Shown in pieces: positions 43,704-54,600 of a stretch of 64,000 nt of DNA. The DNA lies in contig NC_058518.1 of the NCBI RefSeq assembly GCF_904849725.1, forward strand, positions 9,506,147 through 9,570,146, given 5' to 3'. The notes below the pieces were generated by a model. It saw only the letters and a list, made by a program, of their open reading frames with translations, made no database searches and was not told where the DNA came from. Origin of the DNA: Hordeum vulgare subsp. vulgare (Eukaryota > Streptophyta > Magnoliopsida > Poales > Poaceae). Numbering within the stretch: the first letter of the stretch is position 1; each line of letters opens with the position of its first letter. A program made the translations under genes and the position numbers.

Positions 43704-44174
43704 TGTTCGTCCACGTAATCGAATAGACGGGCTCTAGTCCCGATAATTCAGATCTCCATATAATTGTATATATATGCTCGCTTGTAAGATAAGTTAATCT
43801 TATATATATATATGCATAATTATTTCTATTTAAATTATATGAAAACTAATTCCCGAACACCAAACGAGGCATCACGTTAATCTCCCGAACACCTAAACCC
43901 TAAAACCCTAAAACCCAAAAATAATTTCATTCAAAAAAAACCCAAAAATAAGCAAAATCTGAAACTCTTTAGTCCCGGTCCGTGTAAGGAATCGGGACTA
44001 AAGGTCCTGCCCCTGGGGCGCTACGAGGCGCCCACGTGGAGCACCTTTAGTCCCGGCTTGTAACAGGGCCGGGACTAAAGGTTAGGCCTTTAGTCCCACC
44101 CCTTTAGTCCCGGTTGGTGAACCGGGACTAAAGCCCCTTACGGGCCGGGGTTAAAGGCCCCGTCCCCACTAGTG
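43704..44174. repeat. CACTA right non-coding end and subterminal block
   Basis: An AT-rich 3' region (TATATATA near 43800; CCCTAAAACCCTAAAACCC at 43898-43917), then six GGGACTAAAG / CTTTAGTCCC motifs from 43970 up to the terminal CCACTAGTG. Confidence 0.85.
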
Positions 44175-44177
44175 GAG

Positions 44178-44520
44178 TACCCACATTTTCATAGAAACAG
44201 GGCAGTTTTAACCCTCTCTCATCCTCGATGATCATGTTGTGTAGAATCACACAACATTTCATGATGTTCTTCAAGGCTTTTTGTCCCAAAAACGAGCTGG
44301 ACTACGAACTATGGAAAATCTTGCTTGCAAAACACCGAAATCTCTCTCAATATCCTTGCGGGCTACCTCTTGTGCCTTGGTGAAATGAGCATCTTTTCTG
44401 GTTAAGGGCACCTCATTTTTTTCCTTCATGGACTTCACAAGAGTTGCCCAATCGTGATAAATTCCATCGGTGAGATAGTATCCCATTGAGTATTCATTGT
44501 CCATTATTTTGTAGTTGCAA
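44178..44520 (-). pseudogene. Harbinger transposase, nuclease part
   Basis: In minus sense: NEYSMGYYLTDGIYHDWATL, then KAQEVARKDIERDFGVLQAR and FSIVRSPARFWDKK. A one-base slip near 44280 leads into the frame with NIMKCCVILHNMIIEDERG and FYENVGT at the CACTA junction. This is the C-terminal half of the plant PIF/Harbinger DDE nuclease. The N-terminal half is not present; GC-rich repeat sequence lies there instead. Confidence 0.85.
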
Positions 44521-44589
44521 GTTGGAGCATCCCCGGAAACTAATCCAGAGCAGGGGAACTCACCTTCGAAAGCCCACGGTGGAGGGGGC

Positions 44590-44830
44590 CGGAGGTGTGG
44601 ACGGAGCTCGGGGCGGTGAAGGAGATCGGCGGCGGCGGTGCCGGAGCTCGGGGGCAAGGAGCTCGGGGCCGGTGGTGGTGGAGGAGCTCGGGGCGGCGGT
44701 GGAGGAGCTCGGGCCGGCGGCGGTGGAGGAGCTCGGGTCCGAGATGTGGCCGGAGGCGGTGGAGGAGCTCGGGGGAGGGGCGGCGGTGGAGGAGCTCGGG
44801 TCGGCGGCGACGGCACGAGATGCTGCCGGC
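44590..44830. repeat. GC-rich minisatellite (GGTGGAGGAGCTCGG)
   Basis: Seven or eight irregular units of about 21-36 bp with core GGAGGAGCTCGG. In minus sense they give RAPPPPPA-type proline-rich frames fused to the transposase frame, which I do not regard as a real protein domain. Confidence 0.85.
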
Positions 44831-45098
44831 TGCGGCTCGAGGGAGGCGCACGAGGAGGTTGGGGCGGGATATTTCCCTCCCGCGCGTGGCTGGATCAAAG
44901 TGAGGGTTGGGGTAGATTTTGCCCCCCTCCCCCAATCCTCACTTCTAGAGGCTGGGAGAGGATTTGCAGGTCCGAACCTTAAAAAAATTTGAGGGTTTAA
45001 GGATTTAGGGGTTCTAGTCTACACGTTTTTTTCCGCCCAACCCGTAAAAAACGGTTATTTCTGTTTTTTAGGGTTTAAGGGCTCTACTAGACATGCTC

Positions 45099-45660
45099 TT
45101 ACATAATGAGCATTGGGTTATTAGAGAGGGATGCGCGTTTTGATGTGTGTGTGGGGGGGGGGGTATAATCAAAGTCGTTTACATACACGGTCATACATTC
45201 ACCTATATGAACGTACGATTTGTAAAAAAAAAACATACGCATATCCTATCCATATGAGCATATTCGAGAGACTAAGCCGGTAAATCATTTTGAGATTGAT
45301 GAAGTGGCCACAGACGTCTTCGTAGTCGACGGGAGCGTCTCCTCCACTGAACGCACATCGCTGAAAGACCTGAACAAGATGCCTTCCGGTGCATAGATAT
45401 GTAATACAGTTGTTTTGCATACGTAGTTTGAAGCTCTGTCTAGAGATGTGTTCCATTTGTTCAAGTCTGAAGCTCTGTCTGCGATGCATACAGCAGAGTG
45501 CACGCGGTGAGCACAAGAAATTCCGTTGCGTCCCCTCACTCTTGACGCATGGAATTGACGTCCTTGATCCCTCCCGCTCGTCTGCGACCTTGGCCACGGC
45601 AACGCTGCACTCACTGGTAGCGCTTAAGCTTGTCGACAGTCTGGTGTTGGGGTAGCCAAA
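45099..45660 (-). other. Right part of the duplicated region (continues 32641)
   Basis: It resumes at TTACATAATGAGCATTGGG exactly as in the unsplit copies at 31062, then repeats the segment with CAFSGGDAPVDYEDVCGHF and, beyond it, a further minus-strand frame at 45285-45614 absent from the left copy. It contains a G11 run near 45153. Source gene not recognised. Confidence 0.6.
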
Positions 45661-45884
45661 GAGTGTGGCAATTCTTCAGTTAACATAGTGCAGCAATTCT
45701 TCAGTTAATCGATGGGGAGGAGCATAACATTTCGGTGGAGCTGGCCCGACCAATGAAAGCGCAGCCCGCGGATCGCTAACGTAGCCCTACTTCCTGATCC
45801 AGACCGTCCATTCACGACGATTCAATGGTCCGAACAGGTGCGGGGTTTTGAGGGGGTTTTGATGGGTTTTGAGAGGTTTTTAAA
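45661..45884. other. Unassigned sequence
   Basis: Contains AATTCTTCAGTTAA twice and a run of GGGTTTTGA units at its end. No gene is seen. Confidence 0.3.
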
Positions 45885-46260
45885 GGTTAGGGTTGAGCAT
45901 AAGTAATTCAAAAAAAAAGGAAACTGGTGCCAATCATCATTCTATGTGACTAACTCCATAGAAAAAATCATAAATCTGGACTATGGAGTTTTTCATGAAA
46001 AAAACCTTCACAAACTTGGCTATCACGAACGAGGTTGTAGGGTTTTCAAAGGTTAGGGTTGAGCATAAATAATTCAAAAAAATCTAAAAAAAGGAAACTA
46101 GTGCCAATCATCATTCTATGTGACTAACTCCATAGGGAAAATAAGAAATACGGACTATGAAGTTTTTCACGAAAAATCTTCACAAACTTGGCTATCACGA
46201 ACGAGGTTGTAGGGTTTTCAAAGGTTAGGGTTAAGCACAAAAAATCCCAAAAAAATAGAA
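45885..46260. repeat. Tandem repeat, 166-172 bp unit (2.2 copies)
   Basis: GGTTAGGGTTGAGCATAA recurs at 45885, 46051 and 46223, followed each time by GCCAATCATCATTCTATGTG and TTGGCTATCACGAACGAGGT. Confidence 0.85.
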
Positions 46261-46270
46261 ATCTGATGCC

Positions 46271-47034
46271 AATCAATTTGAGTTGTTAGTATATGACAAA
46301 GTAAGAACATGTGTGTTGTTTTCCAATATTTTGAAAAAAAAATAATTTTTTATGCTCATTTCAAACTTGGGCAAACCTAAGTTTGACCAACATTTAAACA
46401 AGTTTCAAACATGAAAATGAAAAACCAAGCCTGGATCCTTCTTAGTAACTCCAAAATGAAGCTTTTGTGAGGTTTTTGAAAGTTGAAGTTCAACACCCAA
46501 AACCACTTGCCTTCACACATGAGTTTCAAATTAGCTCCAAAGGGGGTAAATACCCCATTTCTAAGCATGTTTTTTTGTCCATCATATCTAAAACAGCCAA
46601 ATCAATTTGGGTTGTTAGTATATGACAAAGTAAGAACATGTTTACTGGTTTTCCAATATTTTTTAATATTTTTTATGCTCATTTCAAACTTGGTCAAATC
46701 TAAGTTTGACCAACATTTAAACAAGTTTCAAACATGAAAATGACAACCAAGCCTGGATCCTTCTTAGTCACTCCACAATGGAGTTTTTGTGAGGTTTTTG
46801 AAAGTTTGAAGTTCAACACCCAAAACCACTTGTCTTCACACATGAGTTTCAAATTAGCTCCAAAGGGGGTAAATACCCATTTTCTAAATAAGTTTCTTTG
46901 TCCACCATGTCTAAAACAGCCAAATCAATTTGAGTTGTTAGTATATGACAAAGTAAGAACATGTGCACTGGTTTTTCAATATATTTTATTTTTATTTTTG
47001 ATGCTCATTTCAAACTTGGTCAAACCTAGGCCGC
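46271..47034. repeat. Tandem repeat, 323-329 bp unit (2.3 copies)
   Basis: AATCAATTTGRGTTGTTAGT starts units at 46271, 46600 and 46923. Shared inner landmarks are CATTTAAACAAGTTTCAAAC and CACATGAGTTTCAAATTAGC. Length and AT bias suit a subtelomeric or dispersed Triticeae satellite, but I cannot name it. Confidence 0.85.
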
Positions 47035-47415
47035 GTTTGGAATAGGTGTAAACAAATACATATGTATTTTTCCTACCAGTGTAACTTACAGGTCAAGAGC
47101 GATCTGTAGGTGAAAACAAAAACGATGGGTGATGACCTGTATTTTTTACAAGGGTATTAAAAGTGAAAAACAACGTTCCAAACAAAGCACTAGCTGACGG
47201 GGGGGCTGACCGGTCAATCTGACCCGTGGGCCAGGGAAGTCATCGGGCGTCACCTCAGTGTCGCACCCTAGCTACTTATACACTAAAATGTATCGTACCC
47301 TAGCTATTTACGCATCTAGATCTGCGCCGCTCTCGTCCCCTCTCGCCACCGGCGACCACCAAAACCACACAATCCAGCTCCGCCGCCGCAGATCAAGCAC
47401 CGCCGTGCGACAATC
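47035..47415. other. Possible MITE and 5' region of the next ORF
   Basis: GGCCGCGTTTGGAA near 47028 and CGTTCCAAACAAAGC near 47180 are inverted, suggesting a roughly 155-bp MITE, but no target duplication is clear. 47300-47415 is C-rich and leader-like. Confidence 0.35.
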
Positions 47416-47928
47416 ATGAGGCCCGGATCTTCCAGCTCACGCGGCGGCCATTCCGGCGGAGGAAACCGCTAAATCAAGGGGAATGGGGCGAAGCGGCCGG
47501 CGCCCGACTCTGACCGCGAACGGGCGGCGCGGGTAGCTTTCGACGCTGCTCGGAAGCGCGGCGCGTGCAAGTGCACGAACTGGGGGCTCGTGCCACCGCG
47601 TGCATTCGCTCGGCGCGAGGCGGAGGAGTACGACTGCCAGATGGTGGCAGCGGCGCGAGGATGCTCCTCTACCACGGGTGGCGCGGGGAGCTCCGCCATT
47701 GCACCCGCACCGCTGCCGCGTCCGAACAGGGAGGGGGAGGAGCAGGGCTTGGCACCGCGTCCCGGGCGCCTCGGCTTTCTACCGGGAGACTACGTCAACG
47801 ACGGCGACCTCGACGGAGTCATCGCCGAGATTATGGAGCGCACCAAGGACGAGCCCCAGCAGGTCGTCGCACGCCGGCAGAGGGAAGAGGAGCTCGACGA
47901 GATCTGCCTCTGTCAATCCATCGATTAA
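47416..47928 (+). pseudogene. GC-rich hypothetical ORF, broken
   Basis: It starts MRPGSSSSRGGHSGGGNR, is stopped by TAA at 47470-47472, then continues in frame with RPAPDSDRERAARVAFDAAR, CTNWGLVPPRAFARREAEEY and a Glu-rich C-terminus to a stop at 47928. GC content matches grass coding DNA. The Copia complex inserted about 50 bp after the stop. I do not recognise a domain. It may be a host-like gene fragment or a transposon accessory ORF. Confidence 0.4.
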
Positions 47929-47981
47929 TCCCGCGCCGACACGGGGTGGGGCGCCTCCGACTCCAACTCCGACTGACCGGT

Positions 47982-48114
47982 TGTTGGAATTATGCCCTAG
48001 AGGCAATAATAAATATAGTTGTTATTATACTTCCTGTATCAAGATAATCGTTTATTATCCATGCTATAATTGTATTGAATGAAGACTCATTTACATGTGT
48101 GGATACATAGACAA
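47982..48114 (+). repeat. 5' fragment of the outer Copia LTR
   Basis: 133 bp, starting TGTTGGAATTATGCC and colinear with 48643-48775. It joins abruptly to pol sequence at 48115. Confidence 0.9.
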
Positions 48115-48590
48115 TAGGTTACGTCGATGCAAGCTTTGACACAGATCCGGACGACTCTAAGTCGCAAACCGGATACGTATTTATTCTTAATGGGGGTGCA
48201 GTAAGCTGGTGCAGTTCCAAGCAAAGCGTCGTAGCAGATTCTACATGTGAAGCGGAGTACATGGCTGCCTCGGAGGCGGCTAAGGAGGGTGTCTGGATGA
48301 AGCAGTTCATGACGGATCTTGGAGTGGTGCCAAGCGCACTGAATCCAATAACCTTGTTCTATGACAACACGGGTGCCATTGCCTTAGCAAAGGAACCACG
48401 GTTTCACAAGAAGACCAAACACATCAAACGACGCTTCAACCTCATCCGCGACTACGTCGAGGGAGAGGACGTAAATATATGCAAAGTGCACACGGATCTG
48501 AATGTAGCAGACCCGCTGACTAAACCTCTTCCACGGCCAAAGCATGATCAACACCAGAACTGTATGGGTGTTAGATTTATTACAATGTGA
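48115..48590 (+). pseudogene. RNase H tail of pol, first (deleted) unit
   Basis: Reads YVDASFDTDPDDSKSQTGYV, STCEAEYMAAS and DNTGAIALAKEP to a stop at 48590. It is almost identical to 55180-55650. Here the conserved CEAEY is intact, while the downstream copy has CEAKY. Confidence 0.9.
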
Positions 48591-48642
48591 TTCACATGAT
48601 GATGTGAGAGCTAGATTATTGACTCTAGTGCAAGTGGGAGAC

Positions 48643-50462
48643 TGTTGGAATTATGCCCTAGAGGCAATAATGAATATAGTTATTATTATACTTCCTGTAT
48701 CAAGATAATCGTTTATTATCCATGCTATAATTGTATTGAATGAAGACTCATTTACATGTGTGGATACATAGAAAAAACACCGTCCCTAGCAAGCCCCTAG
48801 TTGGCTAGCCAGTTGATCAAAGATAGTCAGTGTCTTCTGATTATGAACAAGGTGTTGTTGCTTGATAACTGGATCACGTCATTAGGAGAATCACGTGATG
48901 GACTAGACCCAAACTAATAGACGTAGCATGTTGATCGTGTCATTTTGTTGCTACTGTTTTCTACGTGTCAAGTATTTATTCCTATGACCATGAGATCATA
49001 TAACTCACTGACACCGGAGGAATACTTTGTGTGTATCAAACGTCGCAACGTAACTGGGTGACTATAAAGATGCTCTACAGGTATCTCCGAAGGTGTTAGT
49101 TGAGTTAGTATGGATCAAGACTGGGATTTGTCACTCCGTGTGACGGAGAGGTATCTCGGGGCCCACTCGGTAATACAACATCACACACAAGCCTTGCAAG
49201 CAATGTGATTTAGTGTAAGTTTCGGGGTCTTGTATTACGGAACGAGTAAAGAGACTTGCCAGTAAAACGAGATTGAAATAGGTATGCGGATACTGACGAT
49301 CGAATCTCGGGCAAGTAACATACCGAAGGACAAAGGGAATGACATACGGGATTATATGAATCCTTGGCACTGAGGTTCAAACGATAAGATCTTCATAGAA
49401 TATGTAGGATCCAATATGGGCATCCAGGTCCCGCTATTGGATATTGACCGAGGAGTCTCTCGGGTCATGTCTACATAGTTCTCGAACCCGCAGGGTCTGC
49501 ACACTTAAGGTTCGACGTTGTTTTATGCGTATTAGAGTTATATGGTTGGTTACCGAATGTTGTTTGGAGTCCCGGATGAGATCACGGACGTCACGAGGGT
49601 TTCCGGAATGGTCCGGAAACGAAGATTGATATATAGGATGATCTCATTTGATTACTGGAAGGTTTTCGGAGTTACCGGGAATGTACCGGGAATGACGAAT
49701 GGGTTCCGGAAGTTCACCGGGGGGGCAACCCACCCCGGGGAAGCCCATAGGCCTTGAGGGAGGCACACCAGCCCTTAGTGGGCTAGTGGGACAGCCCAAA
49801 AGGGCTCTATGCACCAAGAAGAGAAAAATCAAGAGAGAAAGAAAAAAAAAGGAGGAGGTGGGAAGGAAGGGGGACTCCCTCCCACCAAACCAAGTCCAAC
49901 TCGGTTTGGGGGGGAGTCCTCCCCCCTTGGACTCGGCCGACCCCCTTGGGGCTCCTTGAGCCCCAAGGCAAGGTCCCCTCCCTCCCACCTATATATACGA
50001 AGGTTTTAGGGCTTATTTGAGACGACTTTTCCACGGCAGCCCGACCACATACCTCCACGGTTTTTCCTCTAGATCGCGTTTCTGCGGAGCTCGGGCGGAG
50101 CCCTGCTGAGACAAGGTCATCACCAACCTCCGGAGCGCCGTCACGCTGCCGGAGAACTCTTCTACCTCTCCGTCTCTCTTGCTGGATCAAGAAGGCCGAG
50201 ATCATCGTCGAGCTGTACATGTGCTGAACGCGGAGGTGCCGTCCGTTCGGTACTAGATCGTGGGACTGATCGCGGGATTGTTCGCGGGGCGGATCGAGGG
50301 ACGTGAGGACGTTCCACTACATCAACCGCGTTCACTAACGCTTCTGCTGTACGATCTACAAGGGTACGTAGATCACTCATCCCCTCTCGTAGATGGACAT
50401 CACCATGATAGGTCTTCGTGCGCGTAGGAAAAATTTTGTTTCCCATGCGACGTTCCCCAACA
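48643..50462 (+). repeat. Copia complex middle LTR
   Basis: 1,820 bp, TG...CA. TATATATACG near 49990 is the likely TATA box. It acts as 3' LTR of the deleted unit and 5' LTR of the complete one, and differs from 55703-57521 by roughly one to two percent by eye. Confidence 0.92.
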
Positions 50463-51669
50463 GTGGCATCATGAGCTAGGTTCATGCGTAGATGTCTTCT
50501 CGAGTAGAACACAAAAGTTTTTCTGGGTGGTGATGTGCGTTTTGCTGCCCTCCTTAGTCTTTTCTTGATTCCGCGGTATTGTTGGATTGAAGTGGCTTGG
50601 ACCGACATTACTCGTACGCTTACGAGAGACTGGTTTCTCCAACTTTAGTTGAATCGGATTTGACCGAGGAGGTCCTTGGGATGAGGTTAAATAGCAACTC
50701 ATATATCTCCGTTGTGGTGTTTTGCGTAAGTAAGATGCGATCCTACTAGATACCCATGGTCACCACGTAAAACACGCAACAACAAAATTAGAGGACGTCT
50801 AACTTGTTTTTGCAGGGTATGCTTGTGATGTGATATGGCCAACGATGTGATGTGATATATTGGATGTATGAGATGATCATGTTGTAATAGATAATATCGA
50901 CTTGCACGTCGATGGTACGGCAACCGGCAGGAGCCATAGGGTTGTCTTTATACTAACGTTTGTGCTTGCAGATGCGTTTACTATTTTGCTAGGATGTAGC
51001 TTTAGTAGTAATAGCATGAGTAGCACGACAACCCCGATGGCAACACGTTGATGGATGATCATGGTGTGGCGCCGGTGACAAGAAGATCGTGCCGGTGCTT
51101 TGATGATGGAGATCAAGAAGCACGTGATGATGGCCATATCATGTCACTTATGAATTGCATGTGATGTTAATCCTTTTATGCACCTTATTTTGCTTAGAAC
51201 GACGGTAGCATTATGAGGTGATCTCTCACTAAAATTTCAAGACGAAATTGTGTTCTCCCCGACTGTGCACCGTTGCTACAGTTCGTCGTTTCGAGACACC
51301 ACGTGATGATCGAGTGTGATAGACTCAACGTTCACATACAACGGGTGCAAAACAGTTGCGCTCGCGGAACACTCGGGTTAAGCTTGACGAGCCTAGCATG
51401 TGCAGACATGGCCTCGGAACACATGAGACCGAAAGGTCGATCATGAATCATATAGATGATGTGATTAGCATAGGCATGCTTACCACTGGAACTATACTCA
51501 ACTCACATGATGATCGGACTTGAGATAGTGTAGGTGGATCATGAACCACTCAAATGACTAGAGAGATGTACTTTTTGAGTGGGAGTTTAGCGAATAATTT
51601 GATTAAGTTGAACTCTAATTATCTTGAACATGGTCTAAGTCCACCTTGAATATATTTGTGTTGTAGATC
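50463..51669 (+). other. Untranslated leader of the Copia complex
   Basis: Begins GTGGCATCATGAGCTAGG directly after the LTR, where the primer-binding site belongs (a variant of TGGTATCAGAGC). The following 1.2 kb has no long frame, as is usual for Angela/BARE-type leaders. Confidence 0.75.
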
Positions 51670-54600
51670 ATGGCTCACGCGACAGTCATCCTGAATTTTA
51701 ATACGTTCCTAGAGAAAGCTAAGTTGAAAGATGATGGAAGCAACTTTGTAGACTGGGCTCGTAATCTTAAGCTAATCTTACAAGCTGGGAAGAAGGACTA
51801 TGTCCTTAATGCTGCGCTAGGAGATGAACCACCCGCTACGGCTGATCAGGATGTTAAGAACGCTTGGTTAGCACGTAAGGATGACTACTCAATAGTTCCA
51901 TGTGCAGTCTTCTATGGCTTAGAACCGGGACTTCAACGTCGCTTTGAGCGTCATGGAGCATTTGAGATGTTCCAGGAGTTGAATTTTATCTTTCAGAAGA
52001 ACGCCCGGATCGAGAGGTATGAGACCTCCGATAAATTCTATGCTTGCAAGATGGAGGAAAACTCGTCTGTCAGTGAACATGTGCTCAAAATGTTTGGGTA
52101 CTCAAACCGTCTAGCTGAGCTGGGGATTGAACTCCCGCAAGAGGCTATCACTGACAGAATCCTCCAATCACTGCCGCCAAGCTATAAAGGCTTTGTGTTG
52201 AACTACAACATGCAAGGGATGAACAAGTCTCCAGGCGAGTTGTTTGCGATGCTGAAAGTCGCAGAGTCTGAACTCCGTAAAGAGCATCAAGTGTTGATGG
52301 TGAATAAGACCACTAGTTTCAAGAGAAACGGCAAAGGCAAGAAGGGTAATTCGAAGAAGAGCGGCAAGCCTGTTGCCAATCCGCCGAAGAAACCCAAAGC
52401 TGGACCTAAGCCTGAAACGGAGTGTTACTATTGCAAGGGTATGGGTCACTGGAAGCGCAATTGCCCCAAGTATCTCGCAGATAAGAAGGCGGCCAAAGAA
52501 AAATCAGGTATATTTGATATACATGTTATTGATGTGTACTTAACCGGCTCTCGTAGTAGTGCCTGGGTATTCGATACCGGTTCTGTTGCTCATATTTGCA
52601 ACTCGAAACAGGAACTGCGGAATAGACGAAGGCTGGCGAAAGATGAAGTGACGATGCGCGTAGGAAATGGTTCCAAGGTTGATGCAATCGCCGTCGGCAC
52701 AGTGTCACTTCAGCTACCGTCGGGATTAGTGATGAACTTAAATCATTGTTATTTAGTGCCTGCGTTGAGCATGAACATTATATCTGGATCTTGTTTATTG
52801 CGAGACGGTTACTCTTTTAAGTCAGAGGATAATGGTTGTTCTATTTCTATGAGTAACATCTTTTATGGTCATGCACCGACTGTGAGAGGATTGTTCATAT
52901 TGAATCTTGATAGCGATACGCATATACATAACATTGAGACCAAAAGAGTTAGAGTAAACAATGATAGCGCCATATTTTTGTGGAACTGCCGCTTAGGTCA
53001 TATTGATGTAAAGCGCATGAAGAAACTCCATGCTAATGGACTTTTGGAGTCACTTGACTTTGATTCACTTGACACGTGCGAACCATGCCTCATGGGCAAG
53101 ATGACTAAGACTCCGTTCTCCGGAACAATGGAGCGTGCAAGTGACTTGTTGGAAATCATACATACCGATGTGTGTGGTCCGATGAGCGTGGAGGCACGCG
53201 GCGGATATCGTTATTTTCTCACCTTCACTGACGATTTAAGTAGATATGGTTATGTCTACTTGATGAAGCACAAGTCTGAAACATTTGAAAAGTTCAAGCA
53301 ATTTCAGAGTGAAGTGGAAAATCATCATAACAAGAAGATCAAGTTCCTACGGTCTGATCGTGGGGGTGAATATCTGAGTTTCGAGTTTGGTGATCACTTA
53401 AGACAATGTGGAATTGTTTCACAGTTAACACCGCCTGGAACACCACAGCATAATGGTGTGTCCGAACGTCGTAATCGTACTTTATTAGAGATGGTGCGAT
53501 CTATGATGTCTCTTACTGATTTGCCGTTATCATTTTGGGGTTATGCATTAGAAACAGCTGCATTCACTTTAAATAGGGCACCATCAAAATCCGTTGAGAC
53601 GACACCATACGAACTGTGGTATGGCAAAAGGCCAAAGTTGTCGTTTCTTAAAGTTTGGGGATGTGATGCTTATGTCAAAAAGCTTCAGCCTGAAAAGCTG
53701 GAACCCAAAGCGGAAAAGTGCATCTTCATAGGTTACCCAAAAGAGACAGTTGGTTACACCTTCTATCTCAAATCCGAGGGCAAAGTGTTTGTTGCTAAAA
53801 ACGGAGCTTTTCTCGAGAAGGAGTTTCTCTCGAGAGAATTGAGTGGGAGGAAGATAGAACTTGACGAGGTTGTCGAACCTCTCATCCCTCTGGATGGTGG
53901 CGCGGGGCAAGGGGAAACCTCTGTCGTTGCGACGCCGGTTGAGGAGGAAGTTAATGATGATGATCATGAAACTGCAGTTCAAGTTTCTATCGAACCACGC
54001 AGATCGACGAGACCACGTACTGCTCTAGAGTGGTACGGTAATCCCGTCTTATCAATCATGTTGTTAGACAACAATGAACCTGCGAATTATGAAGAAGCAA
54101 TGGTGGGCCCAGATTCCAACAAATGGCTAGAAGCCATGAAGTCTGAGATAGGATCCATGTATGAGAACAAAGTGTGGAGTTTGGAGGTACTACCTGAGGG
54201 CCGCAAGGCTATTCAGAACAAATGGATCTTTAAGAGGAAGACGGACGCTGACGGCAATGTGACCGTTTATAAAGCTCGACTTGTGGCAAAGGGTTTTTCA
54301 CAAGTTCAAGGAGTTGACTACGATGAGACTTTCTCACCCGTAGCGATGCTTAAGTCCATCAGAATCATGTTAGCAATAGCTGCATTTTTCGATTATGAAA
54401 TCTGGCAGATGGATGTCAAAACGGCGTTCCTTAACGGTTTCCTTAAGGAAGAGTTGTATATGATACAACCCGAAGGTTTTTGTCGATCCTAAGAATGCTA
54501 ACAAGGTGTGCAAGCTCCAGCGATCCATTTATGGACTGGTGCAAGCATCTCGGAGTTGGAACAAACGTTTTGATGAGGTGATCAAAGCATTTGGGTTTAT

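Larger units (their letters stand above)
33146..44174 (+). mobile_element. Complete CACTA (En/Spm) transposon, 11.03 kb
   Basis: It begins CACTAATGGAAAACGGGCC and ends GGGGACTAGTG-like (CCCCACTAGTG), so both termini are CACTA in inverted orientation. The 3-bp duplication GAG flanks it (33143-33145 and 44175-44177). CTTTAGTCCCGG / CCGGGACTAAAG subterminal motifs crowd both ends. Inside are a 3'-5' exonuclease gene, an AT-rich tandem array, a large hairpin, an internal motif block, a GA-rich tract, a short ORF and a seven-exon Ulp1-type gene. I found no TNP2-like transposase, so it is probably non-autonomous. It lies inside the Harbinger transposase remnant. Confidence 0.92.
32642..45098 (-). 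mobile_element. PIF/Harbinger element, split by a nested CACTA
   Basis: The ends are inverted: GATGTCTAGTAGTGTCC on the left, and GAGCATGTCTAGTAGAGCCC as the reverse complement of the right end. TTA duplications flank it at 32639-32641 and 45099-45101. Without the nested CACTA it is about 1.43 kb, with a transposase remnant on the minus strand and a GC-rich minisatellite. It is too small to be autonomous. Confidence 0.88.

Noticed and set aside
44271..44992. Proline-rich frames that could pass for an extensin or formin fragment
   Set aside because: They come from the GGAGGAGCTCGG minisatellite inside the Harbinger element.
47035..47190. hAT-type MITE with GTTTGGAA ends
   Set aside because: Inverted ends are short and no matching 8-bp duplication is visible, so it is noted only as a possibility.
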